64,000 nt of DNA from an uncultured bacterium (GTDB lineage: Bacteria; Patescibacteriota; Gracilibacteria; Absconditabacterales; Absconditicoccaceae): the NCBI GenBank assembly GCA_947168815.1, contig CAMVNG010000001.1, positions 62,001-126,000 on the forward strand. The letters run 5' to 3'. Positions 56,265-64,000 of this stretch are shown in pieces (position 1 is the stretch's first letter; every line of letters begins with the position of its first letter). Both the position numbers and the translations under genes were made by a program. The notes below the pieces were generated by a model, which saw nothing but the letters and a program-made list of their open reading frames with translations, made no database searches and had not been told where the DNA came from.

Positions 56265-56819
56265 ATGCAATTCCTCATTGTCTGTGCAACACCATGAGAA
56301 CTTAAAACAGTTAAGACTCAAATTAAGAGTCTTAATTTTAAGAAATCATTCAAAATAACCTATTTATGCACAGGAATAGGAAACTATGAAACAATTTATA
56401 ATTTAACAAAATACTTTACTGAAAACCAAGAAACTCTAGACGACTATATTGTCATAAATATTTGAATTTGCTGATACCGAGGAGAAAAAGAAAAAAATAT
56501 CCAAGTCTGAAGAATTAAAAACATAAATACAAAAAAAGAACTCATTGTACCAATAAGTTCTGAATTTTCTAAAATATCCAGCATCTATTCTTCAGAGACT
56601 CCTGTTCTACAGCCATTAGAAAACGAAAAATCATGATATGTAGACATGGAATCTTGGGCAATAGAATACTGTTGTGATAAATTCAGAGTGCCACGTATAA
56701 TATTAAAAGTACCCTATGATAAAATTTGAGAAGAAACAAAAAATTTCAACAAAGATGATGCCTGCAAATTACTATGTGAAAATATTGATTATTGAAAACT
56801 CATTGAAAAACTATTATAA
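56265..56819 (+). CDS. Nucleoside phosphorylase / MTA-SAH nucleosidase-like protein
   Basis: 184 aa. The MQFLIVCATPGELKTVKTQI start, YLCTGIGNYETIYNLTKYF, VINIGICGYRG and VDMESWAIEYCCDKFRVP match the PNP/UDP phosphorylase superfamily, nearest to MTA/SAH or futalosine nucleosidases. It is shorter than the usual 220-230 residues and the terminal catalytic Asp (normally in an SD motif) is not obvious. Substrate not assigned. Its stop lies one base from the convergent gene at 56821. Confidence 0.7.
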
Positions 56820-56820
56820 C

Positions 56821-57297
56821 TTAAATTGAAACAGTTTTCATTTTAATTTTATAATCCTTTAATGGATATCTACTTATCCTAGGTTTTTTTCAATGGGTAA
56901 AATCGAGAACAATAATAGCCTTGTTCTTTCACTTAGATTCAAACCAAAAAACTGTTTTATCTGAATATTTAGCCCTCTCATAAGCATCCTTAGAATCACG
57001 AGCTTTACAGCTAGGACTAAGCAATAATGTTTTACAAACTTCATCTTGAGACTCATTTTTAATTTCATCCAAACCTTGTTCTTCAGGAAGCAACACCTGA
57101 AAATCAGAACATAAATGGTGTTCTATTTTTCAATTATTCAAAGTAGTTATCCAGTCATTATCTTGATTATACCACCAAAATTTTCATTTTTTCTTTGAAT
57201 TAATAAGCTGTTCTACATCATCAATCGAACATTTTTCCCATCAATCTCTTAAATCAAGAACAGGCAAATTATCTGATAAATCATTAATTTTTTCCAT
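56821..57297 (-). CDS. Hypothetical protein, 158 aa
   Basis: Code 25, with in-frame TGA in DGWEKC, KKKGKFW, LNNGKIEHH, ESKGKNK and FTHGKKP; stop TAA. Acidic N-terminal half with several Trp (FWWYNQDNDWIT), basic C-terminal half. No signal peptide, membrane segment or known family seen. Convergent with the nucleosidase gene. Confidence 0.6.
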
Positions 57298-57462
57298 TTC
57301 TCCTCAAAAAGAAATAAAGATTCATATGCTAATTGTACATAGAAAACAAAAAGTTTTCAAATATAAACACATTATTTTTTACAAAAAACTATTGATATTA
57401 AACTAGCCGTTGAATATAAGAAAATAAATAAACAATTACACAAAACAAATACACAAAAAATT

Positions 57463-57876
57463 ATGATTAAAGAAGCAAATAACATTGTAATTTTATTCCC
57501 AGAGTGTGGCGCAAATTATTTAATTGGCCAAATCATGGGATGCTTTGAGAAAAGGAAATTCCGGTTCTCAAACAGCAAACAGGGGTACTTCCAGGATCAA
57601 AAACTCCTCAACATTCTGAGAGAAAAGAAAAAAATTGATCCTTCATTCGAAGTAATTCTCAACGAAGATGCAATTCAATCGTTAAAAAAGGGACCGTTCT
57701 ACCTATTAGAACTTGATGAAAGATATGCCGACTCAGATGCTGATATTATCGCAGAAGAAGTTCAGAACAAATTCGAACTATATCAAGCAAAAGTCAAAAA
57801 GTATCCTCCTCTCATTGAGTTAGTTAAACCGGAAGAAAAAGCCCTCTATGATGCTTGGAAAGAATTCTTCAAATAA
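57463..57876 (+). CDS. TGA-free cassette gene: small soluble protein
   Basis: 137 aa, soluble, with a hydrophobic first strand (NNIVILFPECGANYLIG) and a helical, charged second half. No family recognised. The five glycines are GGC, GGC, GGA, GGG and GGA, none TGA; stop TAA. Promoter TTGATA-N17-TATAAG (about 57390-57420), leader motif ACAAATA (57445-57451) and its own terminator make it a closed unit between a native hypothetical gene and murA. Confidence 0.75.
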   Translation: MIKEANNIVILFPECGANYLIGQIMGCFEKRKFRFSNSKQGYFQDQKLLNILREKKKIDPSFEVILNEDAIQSLKKGPFYLLELDERYADSDADIIAEEVQNKFELYQAKVKKYPPLIELVKPEEKALYDAWKEFFK

Positions 57877-57895
57877 AAGAATCTCAACACAAAAA

Positions 57896-57931
57896 AGACT
57901 GGATATTATGGTTTTCATCCAGCCTTTTTTT
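57896..57931 (+). terminator. Intrinsic terminator of the 57463-57876 cassette
   Basis: ACTGGAT / ATCCAGC hairpin followed by a seven-T run. Confidence 0.8.
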
Positions 57932-58004
57932 CTTTACTTGAAAATGCACCAAACTATTATATAAATTTCCTTGTAAAGATATTTTATCTTCCACAAAATG
58001 AATC

Positions 58005-59231
58005 ATGTTTAAAATTTCATATTCTCCAAACTTAAAAGGAGAAGTAACAATTTCTGGAAGTAAAAATGCTGCACTTCCTATAATTGCTGCAAATTACCTT
58101 ATAAATAACAAAATTCAATTAAACAATAAACCAAATATTTCAGATGTAAAAAATATTGAAAAACTTGCTGAACAAGCACTATCTGAATCAAAAGAATATT
58201 TCGACCTAACATCTGAACTAGCAACAAAATTTAGAGCCTCAATTCTTTTAATACCTGTCGGACTAAAAAGATTTTGAGAAGTAAGATTTGTATGATCATG
58301 AGGATGTAAAATTGGGAAAAGACCTCTAGACACTTTTGATGATGCTCTTACAAAAGCTGGAATAGAAATAACTCAATGAGAATATAAAACATTTAAAGTT
58401 GTAGGTAAACCAAAAAGAAACATTATGCTACAAGAATTTTCAGTAACCGCAACTGAAGCTCTTATAACATATCTTGCATTCTTAGAAGATATCGACTATG
58501 AAATTACTATTTATCAAGTTGCTACAGAACCTCACGTAAAAAATCTTATAGATTTTCTTAATGCTGCATGAGGAGATGTTCAAATGTGAATAGACCATAC
58601 AATAACTATACATCCGAAAAATATCGACATAAAACAAGATACTTTTAACATCATTAGTGATTATATTGAAGCATGAACCTACTTTGCAATATGAGCCGGA
58701 GCAGACAATTCAGAACTCATAATCAAAGATGTTAATGTTGATGATCTTTCAGCTATGTATAACACAGCTAGCAAAATATGAATTAACTTTAAAATATTAG
58801 ACAAACATACTCTTTCTGTTAATTCATTTAACAAAGAGAAATATAAATCTACAAAACTTGAAGTAAGAATCTTCCCATGATTTCCAAGTGACTTACAATC
58901 AATTTTCGGAGCTCTAGCAACACAATTTGATGGAGTTACTAAAATCTTTGAAACTCTTTATGAAGGACGTTTTTGATACTTAAATGAACTAGAAAACTTA
59001 TGATGAAAAATAGAAATATTAAACCCACATGAAGCACTTGTTATTTGAAAAACAAAACTACATGGCTGATATGTTTCTAGTACTGATTTAAGAGGATGAT
59101 GAGCTATGGTACTAGCATGAATTATGGCAGAAAACGATACATATATCATGAATGAAGAAATCATAGCAAGAGGATATGCAGATATCGAAAACAAATTAAA
59201 GAGTATATGAGTAAAAATTGAGAACTGCTAA
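58005..59231 (+). CDS. murA: UDP-N-acetylglucosamine 1-carboxyvinyltransferase MurA
   Basis: 408 aa. The SGSKNAALPIIAANYLI start and the active loop GSGGCKIGKRPLDTF, which keeps the catalytic Cys, mark it as MurA. The C-terminal LHGGYVSSTDLRGGGAMVLA is also typical. It adds enolpyruvate to UDP-GlcNAc in the first committed step of peptidoglycan synthesis. The Cys form is sensitive to fosfomycin in other bacteria. It is somewhat shorter than E. coli MurA (419 aa). Confidence 0.93.
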
Positions 59232-59315
59232 ATTTCACATTACAATACAATAAAAATCATTGATAAATAAAAAAATGGATAATCAATATCCACAATGATT
59301 TTTATTTAATTAAAC

Positions 59316-59386
59316 CAGGGAAGGAGGGGATCGAACCCCCGACAGCGGTTCCGAAGACCGATGTGTTACCACTACACCACTCCCCC
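59316..59386 (-). tRNA. tRNA-Arg (anticodon UCG)
   Basis: A 71-nt cloverleaf on the minus strand. Acceptor GGGGGAG pairs with CTTCCCT (with G-U pairs), D-arm GTGT...ACAC, anticodon arm with loop CTTCGGA giving anticodon TCG, and T-arm with loop TTCGATC. CCA is not encoded. It should read CGA and related CGN arginine codons. Its 5' end lies only 3 nt from the predicted 3' end of rnpB. Confidence 0.85.
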
Positions 59387-59389
59387 ATT

Positions 59390-59712
59390 GTCAGTCTAAT
59401 AAGCCTGGTTCTGTTTTAGATACAATTTATCTAAGATTACATTTAGTAATCATTTGCACTTTTATTTTACAATAATAAGCTTGCACTCGTCACGGTTTAC
59501 CCCTCATTATCTCATCAAGATAATTGAGTAGAGGTATATTATATAAATATAACAACCCTCATATTTCACCTTTCTCTTGCAAAAGCAAGATAGTATAATC
59601 TCTGTGGCACTTTCGTTTGCCTATAATAGGATCCAGCCTCCGTTAGAGGATGACGTTTTTTGAGTGCCAGGACTTTCCTCACTTATTAAATAAGCGTAGT
59701 ATCTAGGCTGAC
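59390..59712 (-). ncRNA. rnpB: RNase P RNA
   Basis: The minus strand carries the near-universal GAGGAAAGTCC (plus 59668-59678 region) close to the 5' end and AACAGAACCAGGCTTA near the 3' end. The P1 helix closes as GTCAG (59712-59708) with CTGAC (59394-59390). The length of about 320 nt fits a small bacterial type. No protein frame overlaps. It is the catalytic RNA that trims tRNA 5' leaders. It directly precedes a tRNA in the same direction. Confidence 0.92.
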
Positions 59713-59817
59713 GTGAATAATATATAAGAAAATATTCCATTATTTCAAAGGATTTTTTGAATATAGAGTATTCTACCAATTAATTCTATCATCCTTTAAA
59801 AAAGTAAAACTAAAATA

Positions 59818-59849
59818 AAAACTCTCCATATTTTAATGAAGAGTTTTCA
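59818..59849 (-). terminator. Intrinsic terminator of 59867-60703
   Basis: AACTCTTCAT / ATGGAGAGTT hairpin (one wobble) followed by T's on the minus strand. Confidence 0.7.
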
Positions 59850-59866
59850 AAGTATATAATACAATA

Positions 59867-60703
59867 CTAAAGAAAATCATTTAATAAATCTTTAGCAAGA
59901 CCTCACAAATCCTCTGCTAAATCATTCTTATCAGATTCATTATTTTCATAAACTGCATCATCTACTCCTCTATACTCAGGAATACATCTTCTACATGGGT
60001 CTGTCAATCATCTTTCATATGCATCTCTAACAGTACCTTCATAAACAGTTTCACTATTTGAGAAAGCAGGACAATCCTTATCAACATGATATTTTTTACT
60101 AAATGGAGCCCAATAAACAGTTCCAGATGGACTAACCTGTAAAACTTCTTGCTCAGCTCTATTAAGTTGTTCACTAGATACTGGATTAAAATCATAACTA
60201 GCTATTCAAGCAATAGCAAATGCAGCAATAGCAATACCTCATACTAAAGTCTTTGATTTCTTATCTAATTTATTGCTTGTGAAAACAAAAATAATCATTG
60301 GTAAAAACGCAAGAACAGAAAGGACTGTTCATAAATTGTTCCAGAACCAGAACTTCGTTTTATTTTTTTCTGAAATAGGATCTATATGATTAGCCTTTTT
60401 CCATAATAATGATCATGGAATAAAGAATAACAAATCAAGTGCAAGACAAACCAATAAGAAATAGTCTAATTTAAATGAACTAAACCAGGTAATAACATCA
60501 GTTAATCTTAGAATTCAAATTACTTCAAAAATAATAGCGATTATCCAACATAAAACAGCTAACCATCTTTTTGTATTAGCTCTTTTTTCTGGATCTCCTT
60601 TAGGTTCAATTTTTACTATTCTTCAATAACTATCTTTTCAATAAACATCATCATTTTCAGCTTCAGGACTCTCAACCTTAACATAAGTTTTTTTCTTTGG
60701 CAT
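59867..60703 (-). CDS. Membrane protein with a C-terminal Cys motif (CPAF...CRRC)
   Basis: 278 aa, stop TAG. Four membrane segments between about residues 45 and 175, then a linker and a small domain, SGTVYWAPFSKKYHVDKDCPAF ... DPCRRCIPEY. This small domain resembles the YxxxxGxxYHxxxCxxL...CxxC pattern found at the C-terminus of various exported nucleases and surface proteins, probably a zinc or disulfide fold. The N-terminal tail is charged. Function unknown. Confidence 0.65.
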
Positions 60704-60795
60704 TTTAATAATTAATTAAAAAATAAAGAAAACCTAAGTATAACCAAAGTCATGTTATCTATTTTTTTACTATATTCAACAATAAGAAAATCAAA

Positions 60796-60823
60796 GAAAA
60801 AAGGAGACATCAAAATGCCTCCT
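60796..60823 (-). terminator. Intrinsic terminator of the 60842-61195 cassette
   Basis: GGAGGCAT-TTTG-ATGTCTCC hairpin followed by six T on the minus strand. It begins about 19 nt after the TGA stop of the gene. Confidence 0.8.
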
Positions 60824-60841
60824 AGACTTGTGAAAACATGT

Positions 60842-61195
60842 TCATGACAGAATTTTACCTTTAATAATCTTGGTGAGCTTGGCATATTCTTCAACTTCCT
60901 TATCCGAAAGCTCCACACCCCTTACCTGTTTCTTGCGAATTCCTTCTCTACGTAACCAATGATAAATCGGTGTTTTGTCAGCATTCCTCAGTGCAAAATA
61001 AAATGCACAAGCAAAGAAAAGGACCAACATGAGAAGTAACACGAGTAGCAACTTATAATCATCCAAATTTTGAACAAGAATAATAGAAGCTACAAGACTG
61101 CAGAAGGATAAAAGGAATCCCGTCATAGAAACATTTAACCACAATAATGCTCTCTTAGCCACATCAGCTAATTGTTGTTCTGATTGATAATTCAT
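60842..61195 (-). CDS. TGA-free cassette gene: two-TM protein, stop codon TGA
   Basis: 117 aa. Two long hydrophobic segments (about residues 22-42 and 48-69) and a basic cytoplasmic tail (HWLRREGIRKKQVRG, then EVEEYAKLTKIIKGK). No family recognised. Glycines are GGA, GGA, GGG and GGT. The first stop is TGA at 60844-60842. Reading it as Gly would carry translation through the terminator hairpin and into the T-run, so TGA is probably a true stop here. Promoter TTGAAT-N17-TATAGT (about 61272-61245), leader motif ACAAATA (61217-61211). Confidence 0.7.
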   Translation of the reverse strand: MNYQSEQQLADVAKRALLWLNVSMTGFLLSFCSLVASIILVQNLDDYKLLLVLLLMLVLFFACAFYFALRNADKTPIYHWLRREGIRKKQVRGVELSDKEVEEYAKLTKIIKGKILS

Positions 61196-61269
61196 AATTT
61201 TTAATTTTTTTATTTGTACTTGTCTTCACACAAAAGACTATAATCCAGCAGCGAATAAAATTCAAGAGA

Positions 61270-61297
61270 AAAACTACCTCTTTTAAGGTAGTTTTTA
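61270..61297 (-). terminator. Intrinsic terminator of 61318-62220
   Basis: AACTACCT / AAGGTAGTT hairpin with T-runs on both sides. Confidence 0.7.
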
Positions 61298-61317
61298 CTA
61301 TAAATATCAAATTAAGA

Positions 61318-62220
61318 TTATTCCCGGAGATTCATTGGATATAATCACTCTTCAATCAACTTATCTATGCTTTTATTAGTATTTTCTTTATCCTCCTGAT
61401 AAGTAACTCAGAACCATTGAGCAGATGTAGGAAGTACAGGAACATGTTCTCATTCTTCATTTATAAGTCTTGTTATTACTTCAGGCATATAGAACTCAAT
61501 TTTTGGATCATTAATATTTTTTTCTAAAAATTCTTTAAAATAACGCTCATAATATCATAAGCTATCCAACTTAAATCACATCATATTCATTGAACACAAT
61601 TCATTAGCATTAATCTCAAAAGACGTTCAATTCTCTCTATCAGCAAAAATAGATCAATCTTTTTTATATATTTTCTTTGTCTCATGAATAGCAATTAATT
61701 CTCATTGTGGATTAAGCTCACACATTCCTCTAGAAACAGTTCAATAATCTGACAATACCTCAGAAATTTTATATCAAACTATAGCATTTTTATCATTAGA
61801 CTTTAGGAAATTTGCAATAACTTCATAACTCTCTCTACCATAAAAATCGTCAGCATTAATAACTGCAAATGGTCAATCTATATAATCCTTTGCACTTAAT
61901 ACTGCATGTCATGTTCCCCAAGGTTTTTCTCTAGTCTCAGGACAAACAAAACCAGAAGGCAAACCATTCATATCTTGAAATGCATAATCGACAGTAATAA
62001 ATTGTTCAATTTTCTTACCAATTTTTTCTTTAAACTCTTCTTCAAAAGATTTTCTAATAACAAAAATTACCTTATCAAATCATGCTCTTTTTGCATCATA
62101 AACAGAATATTCCATTAAAGCATGGTGTCATGATCAAAAAGTATCAAGTTGTTTTAGCCCTCAGTAACGGCTTCACATTCAAGCAGCAAGAACTACAAGA
62201 TTTAATGACATATTACTCAT
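61318..62220 (-). CDS. Sugar-1-phosphate nucleotidyltransferase-like protein
   Basis: 300 aa in code 25. The LVVLAAGMGSRYGGLKQLD start is the GxGxR nucleotide-binding signature (with TGA glycines). WGTGHAVLSAKDYI and FAVINADDFYG give the metal-binding Asp. Enzymes of this fold couple NTPs to sugar phosphates, but the exact sugar is not predictable; UTP- or CTP-dependent relatives exist. Monocistronic, between two terminators. Confidence 0.8.
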
Positions 62221-62322
62221 AATTTAATAAATAAAAAATCCTTATTAGATATTCGTAGATTAACATTATAAACAAAATTTTCAAGAGCTAGAGAAAACAC
62301 ATAATAATATTCAAAGACAAAA

Positions 62323-62352
62323 AAATGCTGGTAGATTGCCAGCATTCTTTTT
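62323..62352. terminator. Bidirectional-looking terminator before the TPR gene end
   Basis: AATGCTGG / CCAGCATT hairpin with T-runs on both flanks. On the minus strand it terminates the RicT-like/TPR operon. Confidence 0.75.
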
Positions 62353-62366
62353 ATAAGAAATTATGA

Positions 62367-63332
62367 TTAATCTCTTGAAGCTTCTCTAGTAAATTCTCTA
62401 ATCTTACTTTTTGCCTTCTCATTATTCTGTTCATATTCTAGAACAGTAAAATAGTATTTCTTAGCATTATCAATATCTCAAATCTGTTCATATAATTCAG
62501 CAGTTGCCAACAAATATTTTGGATTAGTTGGTCTTAATTTAATAATTTTCTCCATATAAGCTAAAGCCTCATCATATCTTTCAGTATTGTAATAGATTTC
62601 AACCATAGTTAGATAATATTTTGGATTATCATTTTTTAAATCAATAGCCTTCTCAATTAAAAGCTCAGCAGTTTGTGTATCACCAGCCACAAAATATATT
62701 TCAGCAATTTGCCAAATTACTTTATGATCTGTTGGATCTTGTTCTGAAACTTTTTTCAAAAGAGATAATGCCTTCTTATAATTTCAAAGTGTAAAATAAA
62801 GATCTGATAATGGTTTTAAAACTTTCAAAGATTCTCCATCAATAGCCATTGCTTCAATAAGCTTCTTTTCATACTGTTCAAATTTTCATTCATTCTTCAA
62901 CAAATCAGCTTCTAACAACAATGCATCAAATTTTTTCCTCTCCTTTTCCTGTTCTAACTCTTTCTTTTCAACATCTTCAATTATCTCATTAAGTTTTTCA
63001 TCATGTTGTTCTTCTACCTTAAGAACAGACTCCACAGCTTCTTTAGTAGTATTTTCAATTTCCTCTTCCTTAAGATTTACATCTTCTGAAGTCGTATTTT
63101 CTTGAGGTATAAAAGTTCAATATTCATTTCTTGCAATAAGTTCATCTTTTTGATCTTCCAAATCAGACTTAATATGCTTAAGTTCTTTATTCTCCTTTAT
63201 AATTTGAGCTTTCTCATCAATAAACTTTGAAGATTTTTTCCAAGCAACATATAGCAAATAAATACAAGGAATAACAACAATTGAAATTGTTAAACCTATC
63301 CAAAAATAAACTAATAATTTTCATCGAGGCAT
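62367..63332 (-). CDS. Membrane-anchored TPR protein
   Basis: 321 aa. One N-terminal membrane helix (about residues 4-28), then a long charged coiled coil (about 30-135), then about five TPR units (for example IWQIAEIYFVAGDTQTAELL, YYLTMVEIYYNTERYDEALA, YLLATAELYEQIGDIDNAKK). TPRs bind protein partners, so a scaffold role at the membrane is likely, but the partner is unknown. It starts 22 nt after the PSP1-domain gene. Confidence 0.8.
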
Positions 63333-63354
63333 GATAATAACAAAAACAATAAAA

Positions 63355-64000
63355 TTAATTATCTGATTTTTCGGTTTTATTTTTTCTAGCTTGCTTCAAA
63401 AGAGATAATGGAACTCTAAGAACTCATCACTCCTCTGTCTTAATCACTACTTCTTTTGTAATAATATTATAAGAGCTTACAATACCTTTTTGATCACTTC
63501 ATGGACATTGAACATTACTTCATCTTTCAGGGAACTCCTTACTTTCATTAAGATATATTTCAAGTTCATAAAGCAAACTACACTTCAATTTTCAACATCT
63601 ACCCTTTAATCTTTCAATATCCCTTCAATCTAATCACTGCATAGCAATATTTTCAACTTCAACACTTGGAAGTGGTCAATATCATTGACATGCAATCAAC
63701 ATTCAACAATCAGATCAAACCACATAATCCTTAGTATTTGGATCTATTCTCATCATGTCTCTTGCTCACACTTGGAAAAGAAAAATATTCTTTCAAAATG
63801 CATCTCTTAATTCCTTAACAAAATCTCAAAAGACATATCTCTCTTCAGAGAAGAAATAAAAATAAAGCTGATCAGTTGCAGGATTATATCTCGCAGTAAC
63901 AGGTTTAGATCACTGAAATCTAGATTTAAATTTTTTCTTAAAAACTGGGAAAAGCTTTAATGCAAAATCCTGTTGTTTTGCAAATTCTTCACACTCTTCA
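63355..64000 (-). CDS. PSP1-domain protein (RicT/YaaT-like), C-terminal part
   Basis: 215 residues are visible; the 5' end lies beyond the window. YFYFFSEERYVFGDFVKELR, GARDMMRIDPNTKDYVVGSD and LKGRCGKLKCSLLYELEIY match the PSP1 C-terminal domain with its conserved cysteines. RicT in Bacillus is part of the RicAFT complex that carries Fe-S clusters and guides RNase Y processing. Whether that holds here is unknown. Downstream TPR gene is in the same operon. Confidence 0.85.

Noticed and set aside
1253-61195. Cassette genes as assembly chimeras or contamination
   Set aside because: Ten separate insertions of promoter-ORF-terminator units between intact operons, with AT-rich flanks like the rest of the contig, are hard to explain by misassembly. 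Read-level checking would still be needed to exclude it formally.
1-64000. Many short standard-code ORFs lying inside larger frames, for example 18208-18477, 32734-33015, 44872-45375
   Set aside because: They are pieces of single genes cut by in-frame TGA. With TGA=Gly they join into full-length proteins (aspS, pheT, fusA).

Overview
This window comes from an AT-rich bacterium of the Candidate Phyla Radiation that reads TGA as glycine (genetic code 25). That code is known from Absconditabacteria (SR1) and Gracilibacteria; I cannot decide between them from this window. The evidence is direct: many conserved glycines are written TGA, including Walker A or G1 glycines in FtsK, TsaE and Obg and the HRG motif of a glycerophosphodiesterase. 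All of the roughly 45 recognisably native genes close with TAA or TAG. Read with the standard code they shatter into fragments; read with TGA=Gly they are full length. The dedicated tRNA-Gly(UCA) is not in the window, and no rRNA or CRISPR array was seen.

Layout. 1-998: start of a DUF2207-type membrane protein that runs off the window. About 1,060-5,546: an island with little native coding sequence. It holds putative small RNAs with near-consensus promoters and intrinsic terminators, a roughly 680-nt promoter-to-terminator RNA gene without an ORF, four small TGA-free protein cassettes, and a roughly 470-nt structured leader ahead of an S-layer-homology (SLH) protein. 5,547-15,352: accessory and envelope genes (SLH protein, AbiEi-like regulator, Vat/CatB-type acetyltransferase, NlpC/P60 hydrolase, COG3650-like lipoprotein, phosphatidylserine decarboxylase, mraY). 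15,545-24,595: a forward operon with ftsK, aspS, a U32 peptidase, an LtaS-like sulfatase fused to a glycerophosphodiesterase, a guanine-deaminase-like enzyme and a SemiSWEET transporter. 24,598-31,289: a reverse seven-gene operon (2-oxoacid:ferredoxin oxidoreductase alpha and beta, YigZ/IMPACT, M29 aminopeptidase, Dus, a PriA C-terminal remnant, TsaE). 31,444-33,960: pheT. 34,080-37,573: mutL and an SLH protein, reverse strand. 37,680-40,646: an FtsB-like protein, two VirB2/TrbC-like pilins, a TraC-like protein and adk. 40,643-45,375: rlmH, obg and fusA, reverse. 45,517-52,618: a reverse operon of two very large, mutually paralogous unknown proteins followed by AMP phosphorylase. 52,767-56,819: tyrS, cutA, a HIT hydrolase, a winged-helix regulator, an unknown and a nucleosidase. 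58,005-64,000: murA, a tRNA-Arg directly behind rnpB, a nucleotidyltransferase, a TPR protein and a PSP1/RicT-like protein.

The most unusual feature is a set of ten small genes scattered between native operons (starts at 1253, 3487, 3978, 4397, 9976, 13635, 34550, 42772, 57463 and 61195). Each is essentially a stand-alone unit: a TTGnnn-N16/17-TATAAT-like promoter (unclear for one), a short ORF and an intrinsic terminator. By hand count they contain about 45 glycine codons and none is TGA; GGC and GGG, rare in the native genes, are common. Three of them end in TGA a few bases before the terminator, so TGA seems to act as a stop there. They look like moron-type insertions written in the standard code, or readable in both codes. 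How the cell terminates them is an open question.

The gene content suggests a small cell with peptidoglycan synthesis (mraY, murA), SLH-type surface proteins, a type IV secretion or pilus-like module and AMP salvage. The presence of AMP phosphorylase fits the archaeal-type AMP pathway known in these phyla.
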